A stretch of 64,000 nucleotides of DNA from Beduini massiliensis (GTDB lineage: Bacteria; Bacillota_I; Bacilli_A; Erysipelotrichales; Coprobacillaceae). The notes beneath the pieces were generated by a model. It was not told where the DNA came from, made no database searches, and was given only the letters and a program-made list of their open reading frames with translations. Each line of letters begins with the position of its first letter. The stretch's first letter is position 1. Shown in pieces: positions 1 to 8,354 of this stretch. The stretch is taken from assembly GCF_000829905.1 (NCBI RefSeq), contig NZ_CDPP01000003.1, forward strand, positions 310,001 through 374,000. The letters are read 5' to 3'. The position numbers were made by a program, and so were the translations under genes.

Positions 1-58
1 AATCGAACCCACGTAGTCAGCTTGGAAGGCTGAAGTTCTACCATTGAACTACACCCGC
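1..58 (-). tRNA. tRNA-Gly(TCC), 3' end cut by window edge
   Basis: The reverse complement starts GCGGGTGTAGTTCAATGGTA and has an anticodon loop CTTCCAA between CAGC/GCTG arms, giving anticodon TCC. The T-arm and acceptor 3' strand lie before base 1. It is the most distal visible member of a minus-strand tRNA cluster. Confidence 0.93.
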
Positions 59-66
59 ATCTCATA

Positions 67-155
67 TGGTGCCCAGGGCCGGAGTCGAACCGGCACGGAT
101 TTTAAGGTCCGCAGGATTTTAAGTCCTGTGCGTCTACCAATTTCGCCACCTGGGC
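67..155 (-). tRNA. tRNA-Leu(TAA)
   Basis: The acceptor arms GCCCAGG/CCTGGGC pair, the variable arm is long as in class II tRNAs, and the anticodon loop CTTAAAA gives TAA. Discriminator A is followed by an encoded CCA. The ACCA end matches the TGGT of the leuS T-box at 10442-10445. Confidence 0.95.
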
Positions 156-173
156 GTTCTTTTTTATATGAAA

Positions 174-249
174 TGGTGACCCGCAGGCGACTCGAACGCC
201 TGACCCTCTGATTAAAAGTCAGATGCTCTACCGACTGAGCTAGCGGGTC
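174..249 (-). tRNA. tRNA-Lys(TTT)
   Basis: The acceptor stem begins GACCCGC, the anticodon loop is CTTTTAA within TCTGA/TCAGA arms, and CCA is encoded. Confidence 0.95.
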
Positions 250-259
250 AAATTTATAT

Positions 260-335
260 TGGCTGGGCCACCTGGATTCGAACCAGGGGAATGACAGAGT
301 CAAAGTCTGTTGCCTTACCGCTTGGCTATGGCCCA
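260..335 (-). tRNA. tRNA-Gln(TTG)
   Basis: The acceptor arms TGGGCCA/TGGCCCA pair, the anticodon loop CTTTGAC lies between ACAGA/TCTGT arms (anticodon TTG), and CCA is encoded. Confidence 0.95.
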
Positions 336-344
336 ATAAAAAAA

Positions 345-428
345 TGGTGGGGAGGGACGGATTCGAACCATCGAACCTAAAGGAACTGAGTTACAGTCAG
401 CCGCGTTTGGCCACTTCGCTACCTCCCC
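345..428 (-). tRNA. tRNA-Tyr(GTA)
   Basis: The acceptor arms GGGGAGG/CCTCCCC pair, the long variable arm is typical of bacterial tRNA-Tyr, the anticodon loop CTGTAAC gives GTA, and CCA is encoded. Confidence 0.95.
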
Positions 429-436
429 AAGAAATA

Positions 437-512
<76 letters not shown>

Positions 513-519
513 AAAAAAA

Positions 520-595
520 TGGTGGAGGTTAACGGGCTCGAACCGCTGACCCTCTGCTTGTAAGGCAGATGCTCTCCCAACTGAGCTAAACCTCC
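520..595 (-). tRNA. tRNA-Val(TAC)
   Basis: First gene of the cluster in transcription order. The acceptor stem begins GGAGGTT, the anticodon loop CTTACAA lies between CTGC/GCAG arms (anticodon TAC), and CCA is encoded. Confidence 0.95.
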
Positions 596-613
596 AATTT
601 CTAGTGCCCATTT

Positions 614-642
614 ATAATACCATAGCTTTTTTTATACGTCAA
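614..642 (-). promoter_or_regulatory. Promoter of the tRNA operon
   Basis: On the minus strand, TTGACG (637-642) and TATTAT (614-619) are separated by exactly 17 bases. The predicted start is about 10 bases before tRNA-Val, so all seven tRNAs are probably one transcript. Confidence 0.75.
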
Positions 643-684
643 TAATATTTTGCTAATTTTTAGTAGCAAATGATAAGTTTTTTT

Positions 685-723
685 ATAAAATGAAAAGCGA
701 TCTTATCAACAGACAGACCGCTT
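685..723 (-). terminator. Probable terminator of pgi
   Basis: On the minus strand AAGCGGTC (716-723) pairs with GATCGCTT (695-702) with one G-U pair, followed by a T-rich but interrupted tail. It separates pgi from the tRNA promoter. Confidence 0.5.
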
Positions 724-738
724 CAACTTTTAAATAAA

Positions 739-2019
739 TTATGCCCCAGGTTTTCCTAATAATTTAAACATGTTCTTTTTATAAACTTCTACACCTGGCT
801 GATTGAATGGATTTACTCCTAATAAATAAACGGATAAAGCACATGCTTTTTCAAAGAAGTAAACCATATATCCGAATGAATAAGGTGTCATTTCATCAAG
901 CGTTACTAAGATGTTTGGTACATTTCCTGTATTAGAATGAGCATCAATAGTTCCTTCAGCTGCTTTTTTATTTACATAATCCACTGATTTTCCTGCTAAA
1001 TAATTTAAGTTATCTAAATTATCTGCATCTTCAGGAATAGTAATGTCAGAAATTGGTTTTGTTACTTGTAATACAGTTTCAAATAATACTTTTGATCCTT
1101 CTTGGATAAATTGTCCTAATGAATGTAAGTCTGTTGAGAAGGTTGCAGAAGTAGGCAGTACCCCTTTGTTTTCTTTTCCTTCTGATTCACCGAATAATTG
1201 TTTCCACCATTCAGCAAGCATTGCATATTGCAGCTCATAAGTGACGAACATTTCTGCTGGGTATCCTTGGTTGTTCAGCATTTGTCTGGCAACACCGTAT
1301 TTATAGCAGTCATTTGTCGCTAAATCAGGATTGTTGTAATCTTCTCTCGCTTTTGCTGCTCCTTCTAACATAGCTTCAATATCAATACCGGCAACAGCGA
1401 TTGGGAATAGACCAACGGCAGTTAAAACAGAATAACGTCCACCGATATCATCTGGGATTGTATAAGTTTCATAGCCTTCATTATCAGCTAATGTTTTTAA
1501 AGCGCCTTTTTCTTTATCTGTTGTTGCGATGATACGTGTTTTTGCTTCTTCTTTTCCGTATCTCTTTTCTGCTAACTCTTTAAAAATTCTAAAAGCAATA
1601 GAAGTTTCAGTGGTTGTACCAGATTTTGAGATACAGTTGATAGCGAATTCTTTATCTTTAATAAATTCGACAACTTGAGCAATATAATTTGATGAGAATG
1701 TATTTCCAACATAAATAATTTTTACTTTATTTGTTGGATAGATTCCATTTAATGCTTCAATTGCAGCTCTTGCACCTAAATAAGAACCACCGATTCCGCA
1801 AACTAATAAGACATCTACTTTTTCAATGATTTCTTTACTTTTTGCTTTAATTCTTGCTACTTCGTCTTTATCATAATTCACTGGCCAGTCTAACCAGCCT
1901 AAGAAATCATTTCCTTTACCGGTTTTTTCATGAATCATGGTGTGTAGTTCTTTTACTTTATCACTGTATGATAAAATATCTTGATCTAACTTCGCATTTT
2001 CTAAGTTCAATTTAATCAT
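739..2019 (-). CDS. pgi: Glucose-6-phosphate isomerase
   Basis: Interconverts glucose-6-phosphate and fructose-6-phosphate in glycolysis, in the cytosol. The 426-residue length is normal for the short Firmicutes form. The SIS-type sugar-phosphate site is visible as [10 protein letters not shown] near residue 76 and SKSGTTTET near residue 131. A conserved Glu region (ESEGKENKG), a His segment ([10 protein letters not shown]) and a C-terminal Lys region ([12 protein letters not shown]) match the family's catalytic positions. The ATG overlaps the end of the upstream S1-domain gene by 8 bases, so the two are probably translationally coupled. Other glycolytic genes (pfkA, pyk) sit at the far end of the window. 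Confidence 0.97.
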   Translation of the reverse strand: MIKLNLENAKLDQDILSYSDKVKELHTMIHEKTGKGNDFLGWLDWPVNYDKDEVARIKAKSKEIIEKVDVLLVCGIGGSYLGARAAIEALNGIYPTNKVKIIYVGNTFSSNYIAQVVEFIKDKEFAINCISKSGTTTETSIAFRIFKELAEKRYGKEEAKTRIIATTDKEKGALKTLADNEGYETYTIPDDIGGRYSVLTAVGLFPIAVAGIDIEAMLEGAAKAREDYNNPDLATNDCYKYGVARQMLNNQGYPAEMFVTYELQYAMLAEWWKQLFGESEGKENKGVLPTSATFSTDLHSLGQFIQEGSKVLFETVLQVTKPISDITIPEDADNLDNLNYLAGKSVDYVNKKAAEGTIDAHSNTGNVPNILVTLDEMTPYSFGYMVYFFEKACALSVYLLGVNPFNQPGVEVYKKNMFKLLGKPGA

Positions 2020-2401
2020 GTGTTTTTTCCTCCAGTTTCATTAGTTCCTCTGTTATCCAAATAGGCAACATTTCTTTTAAGGGTTCAAAACCTTTTGGGG
2101 TCTCGCGAATTTGCTTCCTTTGATTTTTGTAACTGAGACGACGTTCGCGACGCTTCGATTTACTATCGATAGCTTTGAGACTCAGCTTAGCCTGATTGGT
2201 TGTGTTATCAATATCGATGACCTTCACTCGAACTTTTTCACCCTTATGAACAAAATTCTCAATATCTTTAACAAATCCTTCAGAAATTTCTGAAATATGA
2301 ATCAATCCAGTCAGGTGATTAGACAATGTTGCAAAAGCGCCATAAGGCTGTACACCGGTAATGGTAACTTCTACAATATCGCCGATTTTAATCATTTTCA
2401 T
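2012..2401 (-). CDS. S1 RNA-binding domain protein (YugI / general stress protein 13-like)
   Basis: A 129-residue protein with one S1 domain at about residues 3-75 ([35 protein letters not shown]) and a basic linker ([17 protein letters not shown]). Proteins of this size and layout in Bacillota bind RNA or ribosomes; the exact function is not settled. The start at 2401 is chosen because a G-rich Shine-Dalgarno (GTGGGGGG) lies about 6 bases upstream; an in-frame ATG two codons later is possible. It runs into pgi with an 8-base overlap. A TATAAT lies at 2424-2429 on this strand, next to the oppositely oriented promoter of the NifU-like gene. Confidence 0.85.
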   Translation of the reverse strand: MKMIKIGDIVEVTITGVQPYGAFATLSNHLTGLIHISEISEGFVKDIENFVHKGEKVRVKVIDIDNTTNQAKLSLKAIDSKSKRRERRLSYKNQRKQIRETPKGFEPLKEMLPIWITEELMKLEEKTHD

Positions 2402-2440
2402 GATTATCCCCCCACTCCTAGCTATTATAGCATATAATTC

Positions 2441-2468
2441 TTTAAATGCATTAAAAATATGTTATAAT
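2441..2468 (+). promoter_or_regulatory. Putative promoter of nifU-like/marR pair
   Basis: TTTAAA (2441-2446), a 16-base spacer and TATAAT (2463-2468) lie about 45 bases before the ATG at 2515. The -35 is weak. Confidence 0.45.
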
Positions 2469-2514
2469 ATGAAAGAAATATTAAGCATATTGAAAAGGTG
2501 GTTAGAAATAAATT

Positions 2515-2742
2515 ATGGAAAATTTAGAACAAAATATTATTAATGTTATTACTAAAATTCGCCCCTATTTACAGCATGACGGAGGGGATATTGAGTTTGT
2601 TCGATTTGCAGATGGTATCGTTTATGTGAAAATGCTTGGAGCTTGTGCAGGGTGCTCGATGATTGATGAAACATTAAAAGACGGGGTAGAGCAAATCCTG
2701 ATTGAAGAAGTTCCAGGAGTTGTCGAAGTCGTAGCGGTTTAA
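2515..2742 (+). CDS. NifU C-terminal-domain Fe-S scaffold protein
   Basis: A 75-residue stand-alone NifU C-terminal domain (NFU), which carries or delivers Fe-S clusters in the cytosol. The family signature is clear: IRPYLQHDGGDIEFV in the first half and the CxxC pair in GACAGCSM near residues 42-45. Full NifU proteins are much longer; the small single-domain form is common in Bacillota and often accompanies the SUF system, though no suf genes are in this window. Its stop codon overlaps the next gene's ATG by one base (TAATG), indicating coupled translation with the MarR regulator. Confidence 0.9.
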   Translation: MENLEQNIINVITKIRPYLQHDGGDIEFVRFADGIVYVKMLGACAGCSMIDETLKDGVEQILIEEVPGVVEVVAV

Positions 2743-3182
2743 TGGAAAAGAACGAATCTATTACAGCTTTATTAGTCGATTGTGTAAATATAACGTATGA
2801 TCTGCAAACACAAGAGTTGAAAAAGACAGTATTTTCGAATTTATCTGTTTCCGAAGTCCATGTGTTAGAGGCGGTTTCTTTAGAATTGAAGCCAACGATG
2901 ACGAATGTGGCAAATCGTCTGCGCATTACGATAGGGTCTTTAACAACAGCAATCAATAAGCTGATTGAAAAAAAGATGGTGATGCGCTCACGTTCTGATG
3001 CGGATAAAAGAGTGGTCTATTTGGTATTAACATCAGATGGGAAAAAAGCAGTGGATGTACATAATGAAATTCATGCTAGCATTGATAAAATTGTGATGGA
3101 TTGCATACCGGAGGAAAAAATGCAGTGGGTATGTGATACGATCAAGGAAATAAGCAGTCGAATGCAAAAAATGGCAAAATAA
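2742..3182 (+). CDS. MarR-family transcriptional regulator
   Basis: A 146-residue winged-helix DNA-binding protein. The HTH and wing region (about residues 48-95) reads TMTNVANRLRITIGSLTTAI, then NKLIEKKMVMRSRSDADKR and VVYLVLTSDGKK, the classic MarR DxRxxxLxLT layout. The sequence resembles FabT, the fatty-acid synthesis repressor, but no fab genes are nearby, so that name is not applied. It is translationally coupled to the NifU-like gene, which could hint at a redox or Fe-S related signal; it has no cysteine-rich motif itself. A terminator follows directly. Confidence 0.88.
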   Translation: MEKNESITALLVDCVNITYDLQTQELKKTVFSNLSVSEVHVLEAVSLELKPTMTNVANRLRITIGSLTTAINKLIEKKMVMRSRSDADKRVVYLVLTSDGKKAVDVHNEIHASIDKIVMDCIPEEKMQWVCDTIKEISSRMQKMAK

Positions 3183-3233
3183 ATTGCGATAAAGATGATA
3201 CATTTTGTCTGTTAAAACATGTTAAAATAATAA

Positions 3234-3263
3234 AGTAGAAAATTATTTCTGCTTTTTATTTTA
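3234..3263 (+). terminator. Intrinsic terminator after marR gene
   Basis: AGTAGAAA (3234-3241) pairs with TTTCTGCT (3246-3253) around an ATTA loop, followed by TTTTATTTT. Confidence 0.8.
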
Positions 3264-3281
3264 CTTTAATTGTATTAAAGC

Positions 3282-3310
3282 TTGATTTATTCAGGGCTTT
3301 TAGTTATAAT
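3282..3310 (+). promoter_or_regulatory. Promoter of the metK leader
   Basis: TTGATT (3282-3287), a 17-base spacer and TATAAT (3305-3310). It lies upstream of both the 36-codon ORF and the SAM riboswitch, and no better promoter is seen between them, so both are probably on one transcript. Confidence 0.75.
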
Positions 3311-3374
3311 CAATTGCGTTGAGTTGGAAGTATAGTTTTGACATATTTCGCCAAAATATATTGAGGTGAAAAAT

Positions 3375-3485
3375 ATGGAGGACGAATACTTAAAAAAATT
3401 AATGGAAGTGTACAAGAGCGTTCATCTGTCTGATGATGTGATTGAAGCATTGGTCCATAATAAGGATAATTCAACTAAATATTGA
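3375..3485 (+). CDS. Small ORF (36 aa) in the metK leader
   Basis: I do not recognise this peptide. It starts MEDEYLKKLMEVYKSVHLSD and ends with a Lys/Asn/Ser-rich tail; it has no cysteines, no membrane segment, and is predicted mostly helical and acidic at the N-terminus. The start is supported by a good Shine-Dalgarno GAGGTG (3363-3368) with a 6-base spacer. The frame closes 12 bases before the riboswitch P1 stem. It could be a real small protein co-transcribed with metK, a leader whose translation affects folding downstream, or chance. The strong ribosome binding site and the position directly behind a promoter favour expression. Confidence 0.5.
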   Translation: MEDEYLKKLMEVYKSVHLSDDVIEALVHNKDNSTKY

Positions 3486-3497
3486 CAAGTAAAATAA

Positions 3498-3642
3498 AGC
3501 TCTTATTAAGAACCACTAGATGAGGATCGATAATGTGGTGGCAACCCTTTTGAAGAAGAAGGTGCCGTACCTAAGCGAGGTGAACTCGAACAATAAGAGG
3601 AAAATCTTTAGTATATAAAGCTTTCCTCTAGGAGGCTTTTTT
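3498..3642 (+). promoter_or_regulatory. SAM-I (S-box) riboswitch with terminator, metK
   Basis: Conserved S-box elements occur in order: P1 5' strand CTCTTATT (3500-3507), a P2 arm ACCAC/GTGGT, GGCAACCC (3540-3547), AAGGTGCC (3559-3566), and P1 3' strand AATAAGAG (3592-3599). The P1 3' strand overlaps AGAGGAAA (3596-3603), perfectly complementary to TTTCCTCT (3622-3629). That pairing is the antiterminator: it would break the terminator hairpin ending in GGAGGCTTTTTT (3631-3642). SAM binding should stabilise P1 and so allow termination, a feedback control on SAM synthetase. Confidence 0.93.
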
Positions 3643-3677
3643 ATTTGCAGTAGAAAATAAGAATGGGGGAAAGACAA

Positions 3678-4823
3678 ATGAGTGAAAAAATTTTATTTAC
3701 ATCGGAGTCTGTATCGATCGGACATCCTGATAAAGTGTGTGATCAAATTTCGGACGCTATTTTAGATGCGTGTTTAGCAGAAGATCCATACTCACGTGTT
3801 GCCTGTGAATGTTTTGCGACAACAAATCTGCTCATCATTGGTGGTGAAATTACAACAAACGCTGCGGTTGATTATGAAAAAGTGGCAAGAGATACACTAA
3901 AGAAAATCGGCTATACATCTGCGGATATCGGTATTGATGCCGATCATTGTGAAATTCGTGTGGTTTTAGATACGCAGTCTGCTGACATTGCTTTAGGAAC
4001 CAATAAAGAAGTAGGCGGTGCCGGAGATCAAGGAATCATGTTTGGTTATGCGACAACGGAAACAGAGGGCTACATGCCTCTGGCTATTTCTATTGCTCAT
4101 CAGTTAGTTCGTGTGGCGACAGAGAAACGTTTGGCAGGAGAATTTAAACATGCCCGTCCAGATATGAAATCTCAGGTAACAGTGGATTATACTGATCCTC
4201 AGAATATCAAAATCGATACGATTTTAATGTCTATTCAGCATGATGAAGATTATAATGAAAAGGAATTCAGAGATTACGTTAAGAATGAAATTATGATGTA
4301 TGTTGTATCAAAATATGATATGAATCAGGATTTCCGTGTCATTATTAATCCGACTGGACGTTTTGTGATTGGGGGTCCGCACGGCGATACAGGGTTGACC
4401 GGAAGAAAGATTATTGTTGATACTTATGGTGGATATGCCCGTCACGGAGGCGGAGCTTTCAGTGGAAAAGATCCATCAAAAGTGGATCGTTCAGCGGCAT
4501 ATATGGCACGCTATATTGCAAAAAATATCGTGGCGGCTGGATTAGCCGAAAAAACAGAGATTCAACTTTCTTATGCGATTGGAGTGGCAGAGCCGACCTC
4601 TGTTTTTGTTGAGACATTTGGAACTGGAAAAGTGAGCCAGGAAGTTTTATTGAAAGCTATCAAAGAGAATTTTGATTTAACTCCAAATGGTATCATACAT
4701 AGTTTGGATTTATTGCGTCCTATCTATTCAAAGACAGCAGCTTATGGTCATTTTGGTCGCGGAGACTTAAATCTGCCTTGGGAAAATTTAGATAAAGTGG
4801 AAGTTTTAAAGGCCTATTTATAG
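3678..4823 (+). CDS. metK: S-adenosylmethionine synthetase
   Basis: Makes S-adenosylmethionine from methionine and ATP in the cytosol. Motifs include [17 protein letters not shown] near the N-terminus, [12 protein letters not shown], and [19 protein letters not shown], which carry the ATP, metal and substrate ligands. From ATG 3678 the protein begins [19 protein letters not shown] and has 381 residues, the family norm. The in-frame ATG at 3663 is rejected because the Shine-Dalgarno (GGGGGAAAG) lies between the two. Expression is under the SAM-I riboswitch directly upstream, the expected product feedback. A strong terminator ends the unit. Confidence 0.98.
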   Translation: MSEKILFTSESVSIGHPDKVCDQISDAILDACLAEDPYSRVACECFATTNLLIIGGEITTNAAVDYEKVARDTLKKIGYTSADIGIDADHCEIRVVLDTQSADIALGTNKEVGGAGDQGIMFGYATTETEGYMPLAISIAHQLVRVATEKRLAGEFKHARPDMKSQVTVDYTDPQNIKIDTILMSIQHDEDYNEKEFRDYVKNEIMMYVVSKYDMNQDFRVIINPTGRFVIGGPHGDTGLTGRKIIVDTYGGYARHGGGAFSGKDPSKVDRSAAYMARYIAKNIVAAGLAEKTEIQLSYAIGVAEPTSVFVETFGTGKVSQEVLLKAIKENFDLTPNGIIHSLDLLRPIYSKTAAYGHFGRGDLNLPWENLDKVEVLKAYL

Positions 4824-4853
4824 AGGTATCCGAAAGGATATCTCTTTATTTTT
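4822..4853 (+). terminator. Terminator of metK
   Basis: AGAGGTATCC and GGATATCTCT pair around a GAAA tetraloop, followed by TTTATTTTT. Confidence 0.9.
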
Positions 4854-4866
4854 AAAACGCTTACAT
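4851..4866 (+). promoter_or_regulatory. Possible cre (CcpA) site upstream of hpf
   Basis: TTTAAAACGCTTACAT matches the cre consensus WTGNNARCGNWWWCAW except for T in place of the first G. It lies about 50 bases before the TATAAT at 4915-4920. A single near match in AT-rich DNA is weak evidence. Confidence 0.3.
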
Positions 4867-4944
4867 TAATTCATTTTTCTTCTCATTTTTGATGTAATCA
4901 AAAGCTAAGTAGTGTATAATAAAAGCATAGAAGGAGGGATTGTT

Positions 4945-5472
4945 ATGAAAGTAATTGTAAGAGGAAAGAATATTGAAATTACTGAAGCAATCGAAAACAA
5001 AATCACTAAACAGCTGGCTAAATTGAATAAGTATTTCATCATCAGCGATGATGTGGAAGCAAAAGTATTAGCTAGAACCTATCCTTATGGTCAAAAGATA
5101 GAGGTGACTATTCCTACAGATTATGTGATCTTACGTGCAGAGGATGTGGATGATGACTTATATGCAGCAATTGATAAAGTCATCGAAAAAATTGAAGGAC
5201 AAATCAGAAAACAAAAGACGAAATTAAGTCGAAGAAATAATAAACCAACATTTAATATGGAATCTATAGAAGATGTGGATGACAATGAAGAAGATGTTGT
5301 CGTTCGTACTAAAACCATTACACCTAAACCAATGGATTTAGAAGAAGCTATTATGCAAATGGAATTATTGGGACATAAATTCTATGTGTATAAAGATATT
5401 GAAACAGAATTGGTAAGTGTTGTATATGTTCGTCATGATGGCGGATATGGTCTTATTGAAACAGATGAATAA
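4945..5472 (+). CDS. hpf: Ribosome hibernation-promoting factor, long form
   Basis: Binds the 30S subunit and drives 100S dimer formation when growth slows. At 175 residues it has the N-terminal S30AE domain (MKVIVRGKNIEITEAIENKI to about residue 100), a charged linker and the C-terminal dimerisation domain (EEAIMQMELLGHKFYVYKD and VVYVRHDGGYGLIE). The start at 4945 follows a strong AAGGAGGGATTGTT ribosome site; an upstream in-frame ATG at 4912 would precede the TATAAT at 4915-4920 and is rejected. The gene is monocistronic between two terminators, and a cre-like site lies upstream. Confidence 0.95.
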   Translation: MKVIVRGKNIEITEAIENKITKQLAKLNKYFIISDDVEAKVLARTYPYGQKIEVTIPTDYVILRAEDVDDDLYAAIDKVIEKIEGQIRKQKTKLSRRNNKPTFNMESIEDVDDNEEDVVVRTKTITPKPMDLEEAIMQMELLGHKFYVYKDIETELVSVVYVRHDGGYGLIETDE

Positions 5473-5478
5473 AAGAGG

Positions 5479-5502
5479 AGTGCCAGAAGGCACTTTTTCT
5501 TT
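5479..5502 (+). terminator. Terminator of hpf
   Basis: AGTGCC-AGAA-GGCACT followed by TTTTCTTT. Confidence 0.88.
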
Positions 5503-5503
5503 A

Positions 5504-5529
5504 GCAAAAAAAGCGCTCTTACGAACGCT
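5504..5529 (-). terminator. Terminator overlapping the radical SAM gene stop
   Basis: On the minus strand AGCGTTC (5523-5529) pairs with GAGCGCT (5512-5518) around a GTAA loop containing the stop codon, followed by seven T. Confidence 0.8.
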
Positions 5530-6457
5530 GATAACGCTGTCCTTGATAGGTATCCAAAGCTTTCATTCTTTTGGTAATATCATTTAAAATTGTAACTTTT
5601 TTAATAGACCAAAGCGGTCCGTAAAGTTCATCTTGTTTGCCATCACCGGTAAGACGCTGGATGACGATATGGGGAGGCAGTAATTCTAATTGATGAACAA
5701 CTAAATCAATATAATCAGCTCGTTCCATAAAATTAATTTGATGAGCTTCCATATAGCGGGCAATACGACTGTTTTTTAATGCATAAAGCATATGAATCTT
5801 AATCCCTTGAATGTCTTGCTTAGCTAAATATTCTACGGTTTGAAGCATCATATTTGTGGTTTCAACAGGCAGTCCATTGATAATATGAACACAGACTGAG
5901 ATATTATGCCTGCGCAGCTGATGCAGGGCTTTTTCAAATACGGGGAGAGAGTAGCCGCGGTTAAACCATTGTGCACTTTCTTCGTGGATTGTTTGCAGCC
6001 CTAATTCTATCCATAAATCGGTACGTTGATTTAAGTCGGCTAAATATTCGATGATTTCATCATTTAAACAATCCGGACGAGTCGCGATGTCGATTCCTAC
6101 GACATCTTTTTTGTTGACGAAAGGTTCAAATGTCTCTTTAAGCTTTTCTACCGACCCATAAGTATTGGAATTGGCTTGGAAATAAGCAATATATTTGCAG
6201 TCAGGCCATTTTCTTTTCATCATCTGACTGACTTTTTCAAATTGCAGCTGCAGATTATCTTTTGGATCACCGGCAAAATCTCCAGAACCGCTGTCACTGC
6301 AAAATAAACAGCCGCCAACACCGGCAGTTCCATCGCGATTTGGACAAGTAAAATCTGCATTTAAAGAAATCTTAGCAATTTTCTGTTTATATTTTGTTTT
6401 TAAATAATAATTAAACGTATGATAACGTTTGTCATCTAAAGTATATTTGAAATTCAT
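5519..6457 (-). CDS. TIGR01212-family radical SAM protein (YhcC/YtqA-like)
   Basis: A 312-residue radical SAM enzyme of the YhcC/YtqA group, whose substrate is not established. The Fe-S ligating cysteines sit in the family-specific arrangement TCPNRDGTAGVGGCLFC near residues 37-53, with a wider first spacing than the usual CxxxCxxC. Also typical are IDIATRPDCL, WIELGLQTIHEESA and a C-terminal segment ending in a basic tail. The ATG at 6457 follows GGTGAT. It stands alone, divergent from the ABC transporter pair. Confidence 0.92.
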   Translation of the reverse strand: MNFKYTLDDKRYHTFNYYLKTKYKQKIAKISLNADFTCPNRDGTAGVGGCLFCSDSGSGDFAGDPKDNLQLQFEKVSQMMKRKWPDCKYIAYFQANSNTYGSVEKLKETFEPFVNKKDVVGIDIATRPDCLNDEIIEYLADLNQRTDLWIELGLQTIHEESAQWFNRGYSLPVFEKALHQLRRHNISVCVHIINGLPVETTNMMLQTVEYLAKQDIQGIKIHMLYALKNSRIARYMEAHQINFMERADYIDLVVHQLELLPPHIVIQRLTGDGKQDELYGPLWSIKKVTILNDITKRMKALDTYQGQRYQRS

Positions 6458-6472
6458 TTTATCACCGCAGTT

Positions 6473-6478
6473 ATTATA
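6473..6478 (-). promoter_or_regulatory. Extended -10 promoter of radical SAM gene
   Basis: On the minus strand TGGTATAAT provides an extended -10 about 16 bases before the ATG at 6457; no good -35 is seen, and the implied leader is very short. Confidence 0.4.
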
Positions 6479-6500
6479 CCATGAATAGAGAGGAATACGT

Positions 6501-8354
6501 ATGCTTTTACAATTATTTCATTTATCTTATCATTTAAAACAGACTTGTATATTAGAGGATATTGATTTGCAGTTTCATCATCCGGGAATCGTTTTGATTA
6601 CAGGTCCATCCGGAAGCGGAAAATCCACTTTGCTGCATCTGATTGGCGGATTGATTATGCCTAGTCAAGGGGAAGTGGTGGTGCAGGGAATCTCCTATAA
6701 TAATGAATATCGCTGTGATAAAGATCGGATACATCAAAATGATGTATCTTTTATTTTTCAAGGATACCATTTAATTGAAGCAATGAGTGTAGAAGATAAC
6801 TTAAAGCTTTTTGGATTTGAGGAAGACCGGATTAAGAGGGTATTGAAAAAAGTGGAGATGGAAGAATTTATGAAGACACTTGTTCATCATCTTTCGGGTG
6901 GACAAAAGCAGCGCATTGCCATTGCCAGAGTTCTTTTGATTCGACCTAAAATTATTTTAGCGGATGAACCAACAGCGGCTCTGGATCAAAAAACAGCTAA
7001 GCTGATTCACTCTCTATTTGTGGACTTGTCTAAAGATACGTTGATTATTGTTGTTAGTCATGATACACAGCTGTTTAATGAAGGGATACAGCGTAAAATA
7101 CAATTGGTAAATGGCAGGGTTATATCCGACGAAGAATTTGAAAAGCCAACAGTAAAAGTGTGTTCTAATAGCCATTCATATACATTCGATAAGAAGAACT
7201 ATTGGAATTATATCAAATGGAATTTGTATTCAAAAAGGGGAAAACTGATCGTAAGTCAGATATCACAATTACTCATGATTGCCATTATGATGCTTATTTT
7301 TTCGTTATCCGGTGGGGTATCTCGTTATTTGCAGACATTGCAGTCTTATTCTTTTACACAGAATGAATTGACGGTCTATAAAAATGCCGATCCTAATCAA
7401 ACGATATCGAAGGAAGATATTGAGTCAATGGAAAAGTGGGAAGGGGTGCAAGGCACTGAGCGAAAACGGGAAGTTCTTAATTTGGAAAATGAGAACAAAG
7501 ATATTCATTTTCAAATTGTACCTGATGTAGAGTTGGTGAAGTTTGCCGGAGAGGTGCCAAAAACTAAAGAAGAAGTCATTTTATCGTATGACCTAGCAAA
7601 AGAAATAGATCCGACATTAAAGGATGTTATCGGGAAAACGGTTCGTTATTTGTTCAATGAAAAAGAGGAAGAATTTATTGTATGTGGCTATGCTTTAGAT
7701 CCACTGTCTTATAAAAGTGTTTATTTTTCTTCTTTGCTTGAAGATTCTATTCAATGGTATGAAGAAAAAGGAATGACCGTATTTTTTGAAGATTACAGCC
7801 ATGTGAAAAAGACGATTGAAACGATGAAGCAACAGGCCACCTATACACTTAAAAATGATTTTTATGAATTTGAAACCAATGTTCAGACCCTTGTTTCAAT
7901 GATTAATGCTGTTTTAGGTATATTTCTTTTGATCACGATGGCAATGAATGTACTTATGAGCTATTTATTGAATTATGCGGTTTTTTTGCAGAAAAGAAAA
8001 GAAATTACGATGCTGCGCGTCTATGGCATTTCACGTTGGCAAATAGGGAAACTTTATTTATATGAAGGGACGTTAATTAGTTTTACTACATTATTTGCTG
8101 GGAGTGTCTTTGGTTCGGGGATTATTTTCCTATTAAATCAATGTCTTCCAAAATGGATTGATCCTTCCTTAAATCATTTGCTTGTCATTCCGTATGATCA
8201 GACATTTATTCCTGAATTAAACTTGCCGATGTTTGTTTATATCATGATTTTAGGTATGTTATTGATGGTGAATGGGACGGCTATCTTCATTTCTTTGCTA
8301 AGGATTTTCAAAAAGGACACGGGGCAGATTTTGAGGGAGGATGATTTATGTTAG
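6501..8354 (+). CDS. ABC transporter, ATPase fused to FtsX-type permease (subunit 1)
   Basis: A 617-residue ABC protein with an N-terminal ATPase and a C-terminal permease. Walker A is GPSGSGKST near residue 36, the signature is LSGGQKQR, Walker B is IILADEPTAALD, and the H-loop is VVSHD. A first membrane segment at about residues 250-272 is followed by a roughly 190-residue extracytoplasmic part and three more segments near 463-490, 512-540 and 578-605, with the FtsX-like signature MLRVYGISRWQIGKLY. This is a MacB/FtsX-type layout. Such mechanotransmission exporters handle peptides, lipoproteins or antibiotics; the substrate cannot be told here. It overlaps the second subunit by 7 bases, so a heterodimer is likely. 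Confidence 0.88.
   Translation: MLLQLFHLSYHLKQTCILEDIDLQFHHPGIVLITGPSGSGKSTLLHLIGGLIMPSQGEVVVQGISYNNEYRCDKDRIHQNDVSFIFQGYHLIEAMSVEDNLKLFGFEEDRIKRVLKKVEMEEFMKTLVHHLSGGQKQRIAIARVLLIRPKIILADEPTAALDQKTAKLIHSLFVDLSKDTLIIVVSHDTQLFNEGIQRKIQLVNGRVISDEEFEKPTVKVCSNSHSYTFDKKNYWNYIKWNLYSKRGKLIVSQISQLLMIAIMMLIFSLSGGVSRYLQTLQSYSFTQNELTVYKNADPNQTISKEDIESMEKWEGVQGTERKREVLNLENENKDIHFQIVPDVELVKFAGEVPKTKEEVILSYDLAKEIDPTLKDVIGKTVRYLFNEKEEEFIVCGYALDPLSYKSVYFSSLLEDSIQWYEEKGMTVFFEDYSHVKKTIETMKQQATYTLKNDFYEFETNVQTLVSMINAVLGIFLLITMAMNVLMSYLLNYAVFLQKRKEITMLRVYGISRWQIGKLYLYEGTLISFTTLFAGSVFGSGIIFLLNQCLPKWIDPSLNHLLVIPYDQTFIPELNLPMFVYIMILGMLLMVNGTAIFISLLRIFKKDTGQILREDDLC

Noticed and set aside
2742-3182. Naming the MarR protein FabT
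   Set aside because: Sequence resembles FabT, but no fatty-acid synthesis genes are adjacent to support it.
3482-3487. TTGACA as a second metK promoter
   Set aside because: It overlaps the small ORF stop, and the matching -10 position falls inside the riboswitch without a TATAAT-like sequence.
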